DNA of 64,000 nucleotides from positions 1 to 64,000 of the forward strand of contig NZ_JAQQTE010000002.1 of NCBI RefSeq assembly GCF_028561565.1, read 5' to 3'. This document shows positions 23,735-34,122 of the stretch, piece after piece (position 1 is the first letter of the stretch; every line of letters starts with the position of its first letter). Made by a program: the position numbers and the translations under genes. Under the pieces are notes generated by a model that was given only the letters and a program-made list of their open reading frames with translations, had not been told where the DNA came from and made no database searches. Source of the stretch: Gilvibacter sediminis. GTDB lineage: Bacteria; Bacteroidota; Bacteroidia; Flavobacteriales; Flavobacteriaceae.

Positions 23735-24919
23735 ATGTCTACAAAAAAAGTTGTTATCGTTTCTATGGCCAGAACCCCTATTGGGAGTTTTATGGGGTCT
23801 TTATCATCGCTTTCTGCGGCCCAATTGGGAACTGCAGCGATCAAAGGCGCTCTGGATAAGATCAATCTAGATCCGAAGCAAGTAGACGAAGTACTTATGG
23901 GCAATGTAGTGCAAGCCGGAGTTGGACAGGCTCCAGCCCGTCAAGCAGCCCTGGGAGCTGGTATCTCAGATCACGTTCCATGTACTACAGTAAATAAGGT
24001 TTGTGCCTCTGGAATGAAGGCAGTAATGCAGGGAGCTCAGGCGATTCTTCTAGGAGATGCTGAGATTGTTGTTGCTGGAGGAATGGAAAGCATGAGCAAT
24101 ATTCCGCACTATCTACCCCTTAGAAAAGGGCATAAATTTGGACCACAAACCATGATCGATGGAATGCAAAAAGACGGTTTGGTGGATGCCTATGATCAAA
24201 ACGCCATGGGTGTTTGTGCAGATCTTTGTGCCGCCGAATACGAGTTCAGCCGCGAAGATCAGGATGCATTTGCCATTCAATCCTATACCCGTTCTGCAGC
24301 AGCTTGGGAAGCTGGGAAGTTTGCAGATGAAGTAGTTCCTGTTGCTGTTCCACAGCGTAAAGGAGACCCTGCGATGGTTGCAGAAGATGAAGAGTACAAG
24401 AACGTACGCATGGAAAAAATACCTCAGCTCAGACCGGCCTTTACTAAGGAAGGTACCGTAACTGCCGCCAACGCCTCTACCATTAATGACGGTGCTGGTG
24501 CAGTAGTTTTGATGAGCGAGGAAAAAGCAGCGACTATGGGACTAACTCCTTTAGCGGTTATTGAATCTTATGCTGACGCTGCGCACGAACCAAAATGGTT
24601 TACCACAGCTCCAGCAAAAGCCCTTCCAAAAGCATTAGCTAAAGCTGATGTAAGTATGGATGCCATAGATTACTTTGAATTCAACGAAGCCTTCTCTGTA
24701 GTTGGCTTGGCCAATATGAAGATCTTAGGACTTAACGATTCCAACGTCAATGTGAACGGTGGTGCTGTTTCCCTGGGTCATCCTCTAGGATGCAGCGGGG
24801 TGAGAATCTTGATCACCTTGATCAGCGTGCTAAGACAAAATAACGGTAAACTCGGCGCCGCAGCTATCTGTAATGGCGGTGGAGGAGCTTCTGCCATGGT
24901 GATTGCTAACCCTAACTAG
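23735..24919 (+). CDS. Acetyl-CoA C-acyltransferase (thiolase)
   Basis: A 394-residue thiolase. The nucleophilic Cys90 is in NKVCASGMKAV, the catalytic His in GGAVSLGHPLGCSG and the second Cys in the final GHPLGCSG region, with the NEAF motif near residue 326. It condenses or cleaves acyl-CoA and acetyl-CoA, acting in fatty acid oxidation or acetoacetyl-CoA formation. The sequence is of the AtoB/PhaA type, which favours acetoacetyl-CoA, but chain-length preference cannot be read with certainty. The following NlpC/P60 gene starts 8 nt downstream. Confidence 0.93.
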   Translation: MSTKKVVIVSMARTPIGSFMGSLSSLSAAQLGTAAIKGALDKINLDPKQVDEVLMGNVVQAGVGQAPARQAALGAGISDHVPCTTVNKVCASGMKAVMQGAQAILLGDAEIVVAGGMESMSNIPHYLPLRKGHKFGPQTMIDGMQKDGLVDAYDQNAMGVCADLCAAEYEFSREDQDAFAIQSYTRSAAAWEAGKFADEVVPVAVPQRKGDPAMVAEDEEYKNVRMEKIPQLRPAFTKEGTVTAANASTINDGAGAVVLMSEEKAATMGLTPLAVIESYADAAHEPKWFTTAPAKALPKALAKADVSMDAIDYFEFNEAFSVVGLANMKILGLNDSNVNVNGGAVSLGHPLGCSGVRILITLISVLRQNNGKLGAAAICNGGGGASAMVIANPN

Positions 24920-24927
24920 TTTCCACT

Positions 24928-25677
24928 TTGAATTACGGCCTTTGCCCTTTAAGTATTGTTCCCGTGAGAGAATCTGCGGCAGATACCAGCGAGCTGGTGA
25001 CGCAAGTACTCTATGGAGAGCATTTTAAAGTGCTGGAATCGCGTGCTAAATGGAGTAAGATCCGTTTGGAATGGGATGGCTATGAAGGCTGGATAGACAA
25101 CAAACAGTGGTTCCAAATTGACAAAGAGCAATATGACACCTTATCTTCACAGACCGAGGTGCTTACTGCCGATTTAGTTGACTTCATTACCAACGAGGCC
25201 GGACAACTCATGCCCGTACCCATCGGAAGCGTGGTAGGTCCTACCAAACTGTTGGATCACGTTCATGAAGGGAACACAACTTCTGGCACGGTTGACAAAG
25301 CACATCTGGTCAATACTGCCCTACTCTATTTAAACAGCCCCTACCTCTGGGGTGGCAAAACTCCTTTTGGAATTGACTGTAGCGGTTTTACCCAAATGGT
25401 GTATCGTTTGAATGGCTACCGACTAAAGCGTGATGCCAGTCAACAGGCTACTCAAGGAGACGCCTTTAGTTTTATTGAGGAGTGTGAGCCTGGTGATTTG
25501 GCCTTCTTTGACAATAAAGATGGAGACATCATTCACGTGGGCATTGTTCTAAAGGACAACTACATCATTCACGCCCACGGGCAGGTTCGTATAGATCGAT
25601 TGGATCACACCGGTATCTTCAACGCAGAACGCAACACCCACACACATAAATTACGCGTGCTCAAGCGCATCGTTTAA
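24928..25677 (+). CDS. NlpC/P60 peptidase with bacterial SH3 domain
   Basis: A 249-residue protein starting at a TTG (24928). The start is fixed by the typical N-terminal pattern NYGLCPLSIVPVRE. An SH3b domain covers about residues 5-60, and the C40 peptidase domain runs from about 128 with the catalytic Cys in GIDCSGFTQMVY and the His in GDIIHVGIV. Related YkfC-type enzymes cut the gamma-D-Glu-diaminopimelate bond of murein peptides. There is no signal peptide, so it probably acts on recycled peptides in the cytoplasm. It is followed by a strong terminator. Confidence 0.88.
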   Translation: MNYGLCPLSIVPVRESAADTSELVTQVLYGEHFKVLESRAKWSKIRLEWDGYEGWIDNKQWFQIDKEQYDTLSSQTEVLTADLVDFITNEAGQLMPVPIGSVVGPTKLLDHVHEGNTTSGTVDKAHLVNTALLYLNSPYLWGGKTPFGIDCSGFTQMVYRLNGYRLKRDASQQATQGDAFSFIEECEPGDLAFFDNKDGDIIHVGIVLKDNYIIHAHGQVRIDRLDHTGIFNAERNTHTHKLRVLKRIV

Positions 25678-25681
25678 CATC

Positions 25682-25714
25682 AAAAAAAACCACCGCCAAA
25701 GGCAGTGGTTTTTA
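25682..25714. terminator. Bidirectional terminator
   Basis: Stem AACCAC-CGCC/GGC-A-GTGGTT, with A8 on the left and T5 on the right. It serves both the NlpC/P60 gene and the convergent TPR gene. Confidence 0.85.
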
Positions 25715-25731
25715 CAGCAGGGATGTATTGG

Positions 25732-26985
25732 TTATCCACCAAGCTCTTCTAAGCGAGCTTTCTTAGCTTTAAACTTTTCTGTATCTCCTAGGATGGAGTA
25801 AATGTTCATCAGTGTACGAACGATCTCAACGTTCTCTCTAGCCTCATTTGCTTTTTCAAAATAAGGAGCAGCCTCGCGGTAAACGTTCTCACGTTGTGCC
25901 TTTAACTCATCATAACGACGGTTATCCGCTGATGATGTCCCTAAGTTATTCATCTCTTCAACGATCGCTCCTTCTTGAGCAATGATCAATGAAGCCATGT
26001 TTAGGTTTGCATCAGCAAAATCAGGATCGATCTCCAAGGCTTTCATATAGTAAGCCTTAGCAGATTCAGTATCACCAGCTTTTGCGGCAACTACACCAAG
26101 GTTAAACTGCGTCTGAGGGTTGTTTGGCTCTTTTTTAGCTGCTTCATTCATCAACTCTTTAAAGCGATCCAAGTTCCCCATTTTGTACTGTACGTCTGCT
26201 TCTGTCATTAGCAGTCCCATATCGTCTGGAGCTAAGGCACGCGCTTCTTTCATCGCTGCGATAGCTTCTTCATTACGACCAAGACTTACGTAGATCAAAG
26301 CGATATTCTTAGTGATCTCTGTAGCCTTAGATTCTGTCTTTACAGTTTCTGGCTTAATAAAGTCTCCACTTTTAATGTAAAGCTCACGCTCCGTAGTAGA
26401 AGGGAATTCTTTTACCTCTCCTGTTTCCTTGTCTGTAGCAACATACTTTTCTACAATTCCAGTGTAACCAACGCTTTGAAGCTCTTTGTAGTGCTCAATA
26501 GCTTTGTCATACGCCTTGGCAGTTACTAAGTTAGAAGCAGCAAAGTACAAGAAAGAAGTATCCTGTGGGTTTACACGGTACATCGCCTCTAGTTTGCTAG
26601 CAGCCGCTTCATAGTTCTTAGCATTCTGATCAGCTACTGCACTGTTTACAACAGCAGTACGTAAGGTGTTCCCTAGATTAATTACATCTGGGTTCTCACC
26701 ATCGATCTCCTTAGCCATTTTGATAGCCTTGGCAGCCTCCAACATATCCGCAGAATTGGTAGTCTCTCCATTCATGGACAACGCTTTTGCCTTGTATAAA
26801 TAGTAAGTCGCCTTCTGCTCATCACTTGCAGCCTCCAAAAGACCGCTCATTCCATTAATAAGGTTTTTAGCCTCTGTAAAGTTATTTCCCTTCAACGCTT
26901 TACCTATCGCACGAAGTTCCTTCTTCTGTGCAAAGGTGCTCACGGTTCCGGCAATCAATAAAACAGTCAATAATCGTGTTCTCAT
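25732..26985 (-). CDS. Exported tetratricopeptide-repeat protein
   Basis: A 417-residue protein with a signal peptide (residues 1-19, ending Thr-Phe-Ala-Gln). Several TPR units are visible, the clearest at about 225-260, 262-295 and 296-330 (AQFNLGVVAAKAGDTESAKAYYMKALEIDPDFADANLNMASL). TPRs bind other proteins, and the export signal places this one in the periplasm or envelope. It is a common flavobacterial gene beside gyrA, with no known function. It is separated from gyrA by 205 bp, upstream on the same strand. Confidence 0.85.
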   Translation of the reverse strand: MRTRLLTVLLIAGTVSTFAQKKELRAIGKALKGNNFTEAKNLINGMSGLLEAASDEQKATYYLYKAKALSMNGETTNSADMLEAAKAIKMAKEIDGENPDVINLGNTLRTAVVNSAVADQNAKNYEAAASKLEAMYRVNPQDTSFLYFAASNLVTAKAYDKAIEHYKELQSVGYTGIVEKYVATDKETGEVKEFPSTTERELYIKSGDFIKPETVKTESKATEITKNIALIYVSLGRNEEAIAAMKEARALAPDDMGLLMTEADVQYKMGNLDRFKELMNEAAKKEPNNPQTQFNLGVVAAKAGDTESAKAYYMKALEIDPDFADANLNMASLIIAQEGAIVEEMNNLGTSSADNRRYDELKAQRENVYREAAPYFEKANEARENVEIVRTLMNIYSILGDTEKFKAKKARLEELGG

Positions 26986-27140
26986 CTATTCAATAATTTT
27001 TGTTTTTTGGTCAATCAAGCAAATAAAAATTATCTGCATAGATCAACCGCTTTGCTTTCACACAAAAAATTTAATAGTGGCAGTGAGTACGCAACTAATT
27101 AAATTTATTTGTGTTCATTTCATGTGTTAAAAATTTAATG

Positions 27141-27169
27141 GATCGCGATGTTTATTTTGATCCGCGATC
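27141..27169 (-). terminator. Possible terminator after gyrA
   Basis: Stem GATCGCG (27141-27147) and CGCGATC (27163-27169) with a 15-nt loop, 20-50 nt downstream of the gyrA stop. The following T-run on the minus strand is interrupted (CATTAAATTTTTAA), so the call is moderate. Confidence 0.45.
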
Positions 27170-27190
27170 TCATTGTTGTGGTTTTAGAAA

Positions 27191-29710
27191 TTACTCATTA
27201 GGTTCATCTGTCGCTGTATCCGTATCAATCGCCGTGCCATCTTCTGTGAACTCGTCTTGATCAACGTCGTCCTCGTCATGCATCACTTTGGCTACTGCGG
27301 CAATAGAGTCGTCATCTCTTACTTTGATCAGTCTAACCCCTTGGGTAGCTCTACCCATTACACGCAGATCTTCTACGGCCATTCTAATGGCGATCCCAGA
27401 CTTATTGATGATCATCAGGTCGTCTGCATCGCTCACATTTTTAATGGCGACTAATTTACCGGTTTTTTCGGTAATACTAATGGTTTTTACTCCTTTTCCA
27501 CCACGATTGGTAATACGGTAATCCTCTAAAGAAGAACGTTTTCCATATCCGTTTTCAGAAACTACGAGTATATCCGTTGAAAAATCGTTCACTGCGATCA
27601 TTCCAACCACCTCATCGTCTGACCCCGCAAGGGTAATTCCTCGCACTCCAGAAGCGTTTCTTCCCATAGGTCGGGTCTTCTCTTCTTCAAAGCGGATGGC
27701 CTTTCCGGATTGCACAGCAAGCATCACTTGGCTATCACCTGTAGTCAGCTTTGCTTCTAGCAACTCATCGTCCTCACGAATGGTAATGGCGTTGATCCCG
27801 TTAGTTCGCGGACGTGAATACTGCTCTAGCGAAGTTTTCTTCACTTGCCCCTTCTTGGTAGCCATGATCACATAGTGACCGTTGATGTACTCTTCGTCTT
27901 TGAGGTCTTGAGTACAGATAAAGGCTTTCACCTTATCGTCTGGTTCTATATTGATCAGGTTTTGAATAGCACGTCCTTTGGAAGTCTTGCTTCCTTCTGG
28001 AATTTCAAAAACACGCATCCAGAAACACTTTCCTTTCTGCGTAAAGAACAACATGTATTGGTGGTTGGTTCCCACAAATAAGTGCTCCAGGAAGTCTTCG
28101 TTTCTTGTGGCAGAGGCCTTTTGACCTACTCCTCCGCGATTCTGCTTCTTATATTCCGTCAGCGAGGTACGCTTGATGTATCCTGCGTGAGAAATAGTAA
28201 TTACTACTTTCTCATCGGCGATAAGGTCGGTAATGCTTACATCACCACCTGCGTATTCGATGTTTGAGCGACGCTCATCACCAAACTTCTCGCGAACTTC
28301 TTCCAATTCCTCTTTGATGATGTCCATTCGACGCTCCTTCTTAGCAAGGATGTCTTTGTAATCTTCAATGGTCTTCATCAATTCGTCATACTCCGCACGC
28401 AATTTGTCTTGCTCCAGTCCGGTCAATTGACGCAGACGCATCTCCACAATGGCCTTGGCTTGGATCTCAGAAAGCTCAAAGGTCTCCATCAATTTAGCGC
28501 GAGCCTCATCTGCATTGGCAGAGGCACGGATCAATTTGATCACTTCATCAATATTGTCAGAAGCAATGATCAATCCTTCTAAAATATGCGCGCGCTCTTC
28601 CGCCTTGCGCAATAAGTATTCAGTTCTACGCACCACTACCTCATGGCGGTGTTCCACAAAATAGTGGATCAATTCCTTGAGGTTCAAAAGACGCGGACGT
28701 CCGTTCACCAAAGCGATATTGTTCACGCTAAAGCTGGATTGCAGCTGCGTGTACTTATAAAGCATATTGAGCACGATGTTTGGAATCGCGTCACGCTTCA
28801 ATACGTAGACAATGCGCATCCCTTTACGGTCGGACTCATCACGAATGGTAGAAATACCTTCGATCTTTTTATCATTGACCAAATCGGCGGTCTTTTTGAT
28901 CATGTCCGCCTTATTCACCTGATAAGGAATCTCCGTCACGATGATCGCTTCACGGCCGTTCACTTCTTCAAAGCTGGCCTTTCCGCGCATCACTACACGA
29001 CCGCGTCCGGTGTGGAACGCATCTTTTACACCTTCATAACCGTAAATGGTTCCTCCTGTAGGGAAGTCTGGTGCTTTGACGTGCTGCATCAGCTCGTCAA
29101 TAGTAATATCGTTATCATTAATATAGGCGATGGTCCCATCCACTACTTCTGATAAGTTGTGCGGAGGCATATTGGTCGCCATACCTACTGCGATCCCTGA
29201 TGCACCGTTGATCAATAAGCCCGGAACACGTGTAGGAAGCACTGTGGGCTCTTTTAACGTATCGTCAAAGTTCAACTGGTGGTCTACGGTCTCTTTGTCA
29301 ATATCGGCCAGCATTTCTTCTGAAATGCGTTGCATACGCGCTTCCGTATATCGCATCGCCGCAGGAGAATCTCCATCAATGGATCCGAAGTTACCCTGTC
29401 CATCCACCAACATATAACGCAAGCTCCATTCCTGAGCCATACGCACCATGGCGTCGTAAACCGAGGTATCGCCGTGCGGGTGGTACTTACCGAGTACCTC
29501 TCCCACAATACGCGCAGATTTCTTGTGTGCAGAACCTGCTCGAACCCCTAATTCATACATTCCGTACAGTACCCGGCGGTGTACCGGCTTCATTCCGTCA
29601 CGCACGTCTGGCAGTGCACGTGACACAATGACCGACATCGAATAATCGATGTAGGCTGACTTCATTTCATCTTCAATGTTGATAGGGATTAATTTTTCGC
29701 CTTCAGCCAT
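27191..29710 (-). CDS. gyrA: DNA gyrase subunit A
   Basis: An 839-residue subunit of the type II topoisomerase that introduces negative supercoils. The active-site Tyr121 is in [10 protein letters not shown]. The quinolone-determining region reads [10 protein letters not shown], with Thr82 and Asp86 at the positions equivalent to E. coli Ser83 and Asp87, as is normal for Flavobacteriaceae. The C-terminal domain has six blade repeats and the GyrA-box-like QNRGGVGQ (about 520). The last 35 residues are an acidic Asp/Glu/Thr tail, common in this group. Full length, with no sign of damage. Confidence 0.97.
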   Translation of the reverse strand: MAEGEKLIPINIEDEMKSAYIDYSMSVIVSRALPDVRDGMKPVHRRVLYGMYELGVRAGSAHKKSARIVGEVLGKYHPHGDTSVYDAMVRMAQEWSLRYMLVDGQGNFGSIDGDSPAAMRYTEARMQRISEEMLADIDKETVDHQLNFDDTLKEPTVLPTRVPGLLINGASGIAVGMATNMPPHNLSEVVDGTIAYINDNDITIDELMQHVKAPDFPTGGTIYGYEGVKDAFHTGRGRVVMRGKASFEEVNGREAIIVTEIPYQVNKADMIKKTADLVNDKKIEGISTIRDESDRKGMRIVYVLKRDAIPNIVLNMLYKYTQLQSSFSVNNIALVNGRPRLLNLKELIHYFVEHRHEVVVRRTEYLLRKAEERAHILEGLIIASDNIDEVIKLIRASANADEARAKLMETFELSEIQAKAIVEMRLRQLTGLEQDKLRAEYDELMKTIEDYKDILAKKERRMDIIKEELEEVREKFGDERRSNIEYAGGDVSITDLIADEKVVITISHAGYIKRTSLTEYKKQNRGGVGQKASATRNEDFLEHLFVGTNHQYMLFFTQKGKCFWMRVFEIPEGSKTSKGRAIQNLINIEPDDKVKAFICTQDLKDEEYINGHYVIMATKKGQVKKTSLEQYSRPRTNGINAITIREDDELLEAKLTTGDSQVMLAVQSGKAIRFEEEKTRPMGRNASGVRGITLAGSDDEVVGMIAVNDFSTDILVVSENGYGKRSSLEDYRITNRGGKGVKTISITEKTGKLVAIKNVSDADDLMIINKSGIAIRMAVEDLRVMGRATQGVRLIKVRDDDSIAAVAKVMHDEDDVDQDEFTEDGTAIDTDTATDEPNE

Positions 29711-29969
29711 AAAAAAATCGTTTAGTTTTCAATCAAAATTTATAACAAGGCAAGATACGTTTTTCAGCCCATTTTCATTGGTGATCACAGCGCTTTTACC
29801 TACAATTTTATTAACAAATTTTTAGGGTATTTTAGTTAATAACTCTGGGTTTATTTGTTTGGTTATGCGTTTGTTTTTTCGTCCTTTTACTTACAAACGG
29901 GTATTTGGGGTACAATTTTTGCTCCTTAATCAATGTTTTAGTAATTTTAGACAGAAAGGAATTCTAGAT

Positions 29970-32525
29970 ATGGATGATAATTTTTCTCCCAGAGTAAAAG
30001 ACGTGATTGCCTACAGTAAAGAGGAGGCATTGCGCCTGGGCCATGACTTCATCGGCACGGAGCACTTGATGCTCGGCTTGCTGCGTGATGGCAATGGGAA
30101 AGCAATAAATATTCTCAATGCGCTGGATATCGATCTGAACAACCTGCGCAGAAAGGTGGAAATACTGAGTCCTGCCAATCCAAATTCGGCAGTGACCTCA
30201 AATGATAAGAAGAACCTGCATCTGACTCGTCAGGCGGAGCGCGCTTTAAAAACCACTTTTTTGGAAGCCAAGTTGTTTCAGAGCTCTTCGATCAATACGG
30301 CGCACCTCTTGTTGTGTATTCTCAGAAATGAGAACGACCCAACCACTAAGCTATTGAACAAACTCAAAATAGATTACGACGGCGTGAAGGACCAATTTAA
30401 ATTCATGATCGCGAACGACGACGACTTCCTAGATTCTCCAACGGCAGAGTCTTCATTTGGAGATGATGATGAGGCAACGGAAGAAGAAGGTGGAAAAGAC
30501 AATCCATTTGGTGGAGGAAACGCCAAAGGCAACAAAAAGTCCAAAACTCCTGTTCTGGACAACTTTGGACGTGACCTAACGGCACAGGCAGAAGAAGGCA
30601 AATTAGACCCTGTAGTGGGTCGAGAAGCCGAGATTCAGCGTGTTTCTCAGGTCTTGAGTCGCCGTAAGAAGAACAATCCCCTACTCATTGGAGAACCTGG
30701 AGTAGGTAAATCTGCCATTGCAGAAGGATTGGCTTTGCGAATCGTGCAACGAAAGGTTTCACGAATTCTATACGACAAGCGCGTGGTGACTTTGGATCTT
30801 GCAAGTTTAGTTGCAGGAACCAAATACCGAGGACAGTTTGAGGAACGTATGAAAGCAGTTATGAATGAACTGGAAAAGAATGACGATATCATTCTGTTCA
30901 TTGATGAGATCCATACCATTGTTGGCGCCGGAGGTGCTACTGGATCATTGGATGCCTCAAACATGTTCAAACCCGCCTTAGCCCGTGGTGAGATTCAATG
31001 TATTGGTGCCACTACCCTAGATGAGTACCGTCAGTATATAGAAAAAGACGGAGCTCTTGAGCGTCGTTTCCAAAAGGTGTTGGTAGAACCGACCTCTGTG
31101 GAAGAGACCATTGAGATCTTAAAGAACATCAAAGAAAAATACGAGTCGCACCACAATGTGACCTATACCGACGAGGCTTTGGAAGCTTGTGTGAAGCTTA
31201 CCAATCGTTATATGACAGACCGTTTCTTACCAGACAAAGCTATTGATGCCTTAGATGAAGCCGGATCCCGTGTACATATTACCAATATCAATGTGCCATC
31301 GACCATTTTGGACATTGAAAACAAATTGGAAGAAGTGCGTGAGCTGAAGAACACGGTAGTCAAAAAGCAGAAATACGAAGAAGCTGCCAAACTCCGTGAT
31401 GATGAGAAAAACTTGGAGCGCGAATTGGCAAGAGCTCAGGAAGCCTGGGAAAACGAATCCAAGTTGCATCGTGAAACCGTATCTGAGGACAATGTTGCCG
31501 AGGTGGTTTCCATGATGACCGGAGTTCCGGTAAATCGTATTGCACAAACCGAGAGCAATAAATTGGCTGCATTGCCCGACAGAATCATGGGCAAAGTAAT
31601 TGGTCAAGATGCTGCGGTTAAAAAGGTGGTGAAAGCCATTCAACGTAATCGTGCTGGATTGAAAGATCCTAACAAACCGATTGGATCCTTCATTTTCCTC
31701 GGTCAAACGGGAGTTGGTAAAACGCAGTTGGCTAAAGTATTGGCTCGAGAACTCTTTGATTCAGACAACGCTTTGGTGCGTATTGATATGAGTGAGTATA
31801 TGGAGAAATTCGCTGTATCTCGCTTAATTGGAGCACCTCCAGGATACGTGGGTTACGAAGAAGGTGGTCAGCTTACCGAAAAGATTCGCCGTAAGCCATA
31901 CGCTGTGGTCTTATTGGATGAGATCGAAAAAGCTCACCCGGATGTATTCAATATGCTCTTACAGGTATTGGATGACGGTTATTTGACGGATTCCTTAGGA
32001 CGTAAGATCGACTTTAGAAATACCATCATCATTATGACCTCCAACATTGGGTCTCGCAAGTTGAAAGACTTCGGACAGGGAGTTGGATTCGGTACTTCTG
32101 CTAAGATGAATCAAGCCGATGCACACGCGAAGAGTGTTATTGAGAATGCCTTGAAAAAGACCTTCGCGCCGGAATTCCTCAACAGAATTGACGATGTAAT
32201 GGTATTCAACGCTCTGGAGCGTGAAGACATTCACAAGATCATCGATATTGAATTGGACAAGCTGATTGTGCGTATCTCTGATTTGGGTTATACGCTGCAG
32301 CTCAGTGAAAAGGCCAAAGACTATATCGCCGACAAAGGTTTTGACAAGGACTACGGAGCGCGTCCACTCAAACGTGCCATTCAAAAGTACATTGAAGACG
32401 CACTGGCGGAAGAGATCATTAATTCCAGTTTAGAAGAAGGAGACACCATAAGTATGGATCTGGATTCCAAAACAGAGGAACTTAAAATTAAGATCAAAAA
32501 ACAAAAGAAGCCTACGAAATCGTAG
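29970..32525 (+). CDS. clpC: ClpC-type AAA+ unfoldase
   Basis: An 851-residue protein from the ATG at 29970, preceded by AGAAAGGA. An upstream extension to 29859 adds 37 residues not seen in the family. It has a Clp_N repeat domain (1-145), an acidic linker, a first AAA+ domain with GEPGVGKS, a UVR-like coiled coil (YEEAAKLRDDEKNLE) and a second AAA+ domain with GQTGVGKT. The hexamer unfolds proteins and feeds them to ClpP, under stress in particular. It is the only gene of its transcript, and its stop codon lies inside the terminator hairpin. Confidence 0.95.
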   Translation: MDDNFSPRVKDVIAYSKEEALRLGHDFIGTEHLMLGLLRDGNGKAINILNALDIDLNNLRRKVEILSPANPNSAVTSNDKKNLHLTRQAERALKTTFLEAKLFQSSSINTAHLLLCILRNENDPTTKLLNKLKIDYDGVKDQFKFMIANDDDFLDSPTAESSFGDDDEATEEEGGKDNPFGGGNAKGNKKSKTPVLDNFGRDLTAQAEEGKLDPVVGREAEIQRVSQVLSRRKKNNPLLIGEPGVGKSAIAEGLALRIVQRKVSRILYDKRVVTLDLASLVAGTKYRGQFEERMKAVMNELEKNDDIILFIDEIHTIVGAGGATGSLDASNMFKPALARGEIQCIGATTLDEYRQYIEKDGALERRFQKVLVEPTSVEETIEILKNIKEKYESHHNVTYTDEALEACVKLTNRYMTDRFLPDKAIDALDEAGSRVHITNINVPSTILDIENKLEEVRELKNTVVKKQKYEEAAKLRDDEKNLERELARAQEAWENESKLHRETVSEDNVAEVVSMMTGVPVNRIAQTESNKLAALPDRIMGKVIGQDAAVKKVVKAIQRNRAGLKDPNKPIGSFIFLGQTGVGKTQLAKVLARELFDSDNALVRIDMSEYMEKFAVSRLIGAPPGYVGYEEGGQLTEKIRRKPYAVVLLDEIEKAHPDVFNMLLQVLDDGYLTDSLGRKIDFRNTIIIMTSNIGSRKLKDFGQGVGFGTSAKMNQADAHAKSVIENALKKTFAPEFLNRIDDVMVFNALEREDIHKIIDIELDKLIVRISDLGYTLQLSEKAKDYIADKGFDKDYGARPLKRAIQKYIEDALAEEIINSSLEEGDTISMDLDSKTEELKIKIKKQKKPTKS

Positions 32526-32539
32526 GCTTCGGCTTTTTT
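32507..32539 (+). terminator. Terminator of clpC, overlapping its stop codon
   Basis: The 11-nt arms GAAGCCTACGA and TCGTAGGCTTC are perfectly complementary and separated by two bases, followed by GGCTTTTTTATT. The TAG stop of clpC (32523-32525) lies within the right arm. Confidence 0.85.
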
Positions 32540-32540
32540 A

Positions 32541-34049
32541 TTAGTAGAGCTCTGCAGCGTCTATTTGCAGGCCGCGTAAAAAGTCAACGCTTTTGTGGAT
32601 ATCCTCAGATAGCAAACGATCTTCAGAAACAAATGGTACTTCCTCGCGGTACAATTCCAAGATTGACGCCAAAAATGGTGCTGTTTTTAAAGGTTCTCTA
32701 AACGCTAGCGCCTGGGAAGCATTCATAAGCTCTATGGCCAACACCTTTTGGACATTGACCGCAATGCGATAGCATTTGGTTGCTGCGTTAGCTCCCATGC
32801 TCACGTGATCCTCTTGTCCGTTGCTAGAGACTATAGAATCTACAGATGCAGGGGTAGCGAGTTGCTTGTTTTGGCTCACAATACTCGCTGCTGTGTATTG
32901 CGGGATCATAAAACCGGAATGCAAGCCAGGTGTTTGCACCAAAAAGTCGGGCAGTCCGCGTAAACCAGAGACCAGCTGGTAGGTTCTGCGTTCGGAAATA
33001 TTGGCCAATTCGGCTAAAGCGATACCTAAATAATCTAATGCCAATGCCAAAGGTTGTCCGTGGAAATTTCCTCCAGATATGATACGGTCCTCTCCCACAA
33101 AGATGTTGGGATTGTCCGTCACGGAGTTTATTTCTGTAAGTATGGTCTTTGACGCGAAATCTAGCGCATCCTTGGTTGCTCCGTGCACTTGAGGCACACA
33201 GCGGAAGGAATACGGATCCTGTACACTGGATTTTTCTGAAGCCGCGATCTCACTTCCCTCTAGAAACTCTAAAATACGAGCCGCAGTCTTAATCTGCCCT
33301 TTGTGAGGACGTACTAAATGCACCAAGGGATCAAAAGGACTCAGATTACAATCAAAGGCATCTATAGATATGGCAGCAATAAGATCTGCCAAATAAGCCT
33401 GCTTGTAACCCTTTAGAAGTAATTCAACACCGTACGCAGACATGAACTGGGTTCCGTTGAGCAATGCTAAACCTTCCTTAGCTTGCAGTTTAATTGGTGT
33501 TAAGCCTAGCTCGTCCAATACCTCAGAGGCTTCTCGCAATTCTCCTTGATAGTTGACCGAACCTTTACCTAAAAGCGGTAAAGCCAAATGAGCCAATGGC
33601 GCAAGGTCTCCCGATGCCCCTAAACTCCCCTGCTGATATACCACGGGGAACACTTCCTTATTGTAGAATTCCACAAGCAATTCTACTGTAGATAAGGCAA
33701 CTCCACTATGTCCATAACTCAAAGATTGTACTTTGAGCAAAAGCATGGTTTTTACTATATGAACAGGAACTTCTTCGCCAATACCGCAGGCATGTGACAT
33801 AACCAGGTTCTCTTGCAATTGGGTGAGCTTATCGTCAGAAATAGCCACATTGCAGAGACTTCCAAAACCTGTATTGATTCCATACACAGGCTCCTTAGAT
33901 TGCTGCATTTTGTGATGTAGATAATCATAAGCAGTCTCTATACGCTGCTTTGTGGCCTCACTCAAGCGCAACTGATGCGGCTCGGTGGCAAGTTTTTGTA
34001 GAAGCGGGAGGTCTAAGGTAGACGACCCGATTTCATAGACTCCTTCCAT
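32541..34049 (-). CDS. hutH: Histidine ammonia-lyase
   Basis: A 502-residue enzyme of the aromatic amino acid lyase family. The Ala-Ser-Gly triad (about 145-147 in GSLGASGDLAPLAH) forms the MIO cofactor. The selectivity pair is Ser85-His86 (LVMSHACG), as in histidine lyases, rather than the pairs of phenylalanine or tyrosine lyases, so histidine to urocanate is the likely reaction. No hutU, hutI or hutG is in the window, so the gene is solitary here. A near-consensus box TATTTTTA lies about 20 nt before the start. Confidence 0.88.
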   Translation of the reverse strand: MEGVYEIGSSTLDLPLLQKLATEPHQLRLSEATKQRIETAYDYLHHKMQQSKEPVYGINTGFGSLCNVAISDDKLTQLQENLVMSHACGIGEEVPVHIVKTMLLLKVQSLSYGHSGVALSTVELLVEFYNKEVFPVVYQQGSLGASGDLAPLAHLALPLLGKGSVNYQGELREASEVLDELGLTPIKLQAKEGLALLNGTQFMSAYGVELLLKGYKQAYLADLIAAISIDAFDCNLSPFDPLVHLVRPHKGQIKTAARILEFLEGSEIAASEKSSVQDPYSFRCVPQVHGATKDALDFASKTILTEINSVTDNPNIFVGEDRIISGGNFHGQPLALALDYLGIALAELANISERRTYQLVSGLRGLPDFLVQTPGLHSGFMIPQYTAASIVSQNKQLATPASVDSIVSSNGQEDHVSMGANAATKCYRIAVNVQKVLAIELMNASQALAFREPLKTAPFLASILELYREEVPFVSEDRLLSEDIHKSVDFLRGLQIDAAELY

Positions 34050-34122
34050 ACTGTTAGTTGATGGGGTAAAAATACACTTTCTCCATCAATAAATGGAGAT
34101 TCCCAAGGGCAAGTCACCCGAT

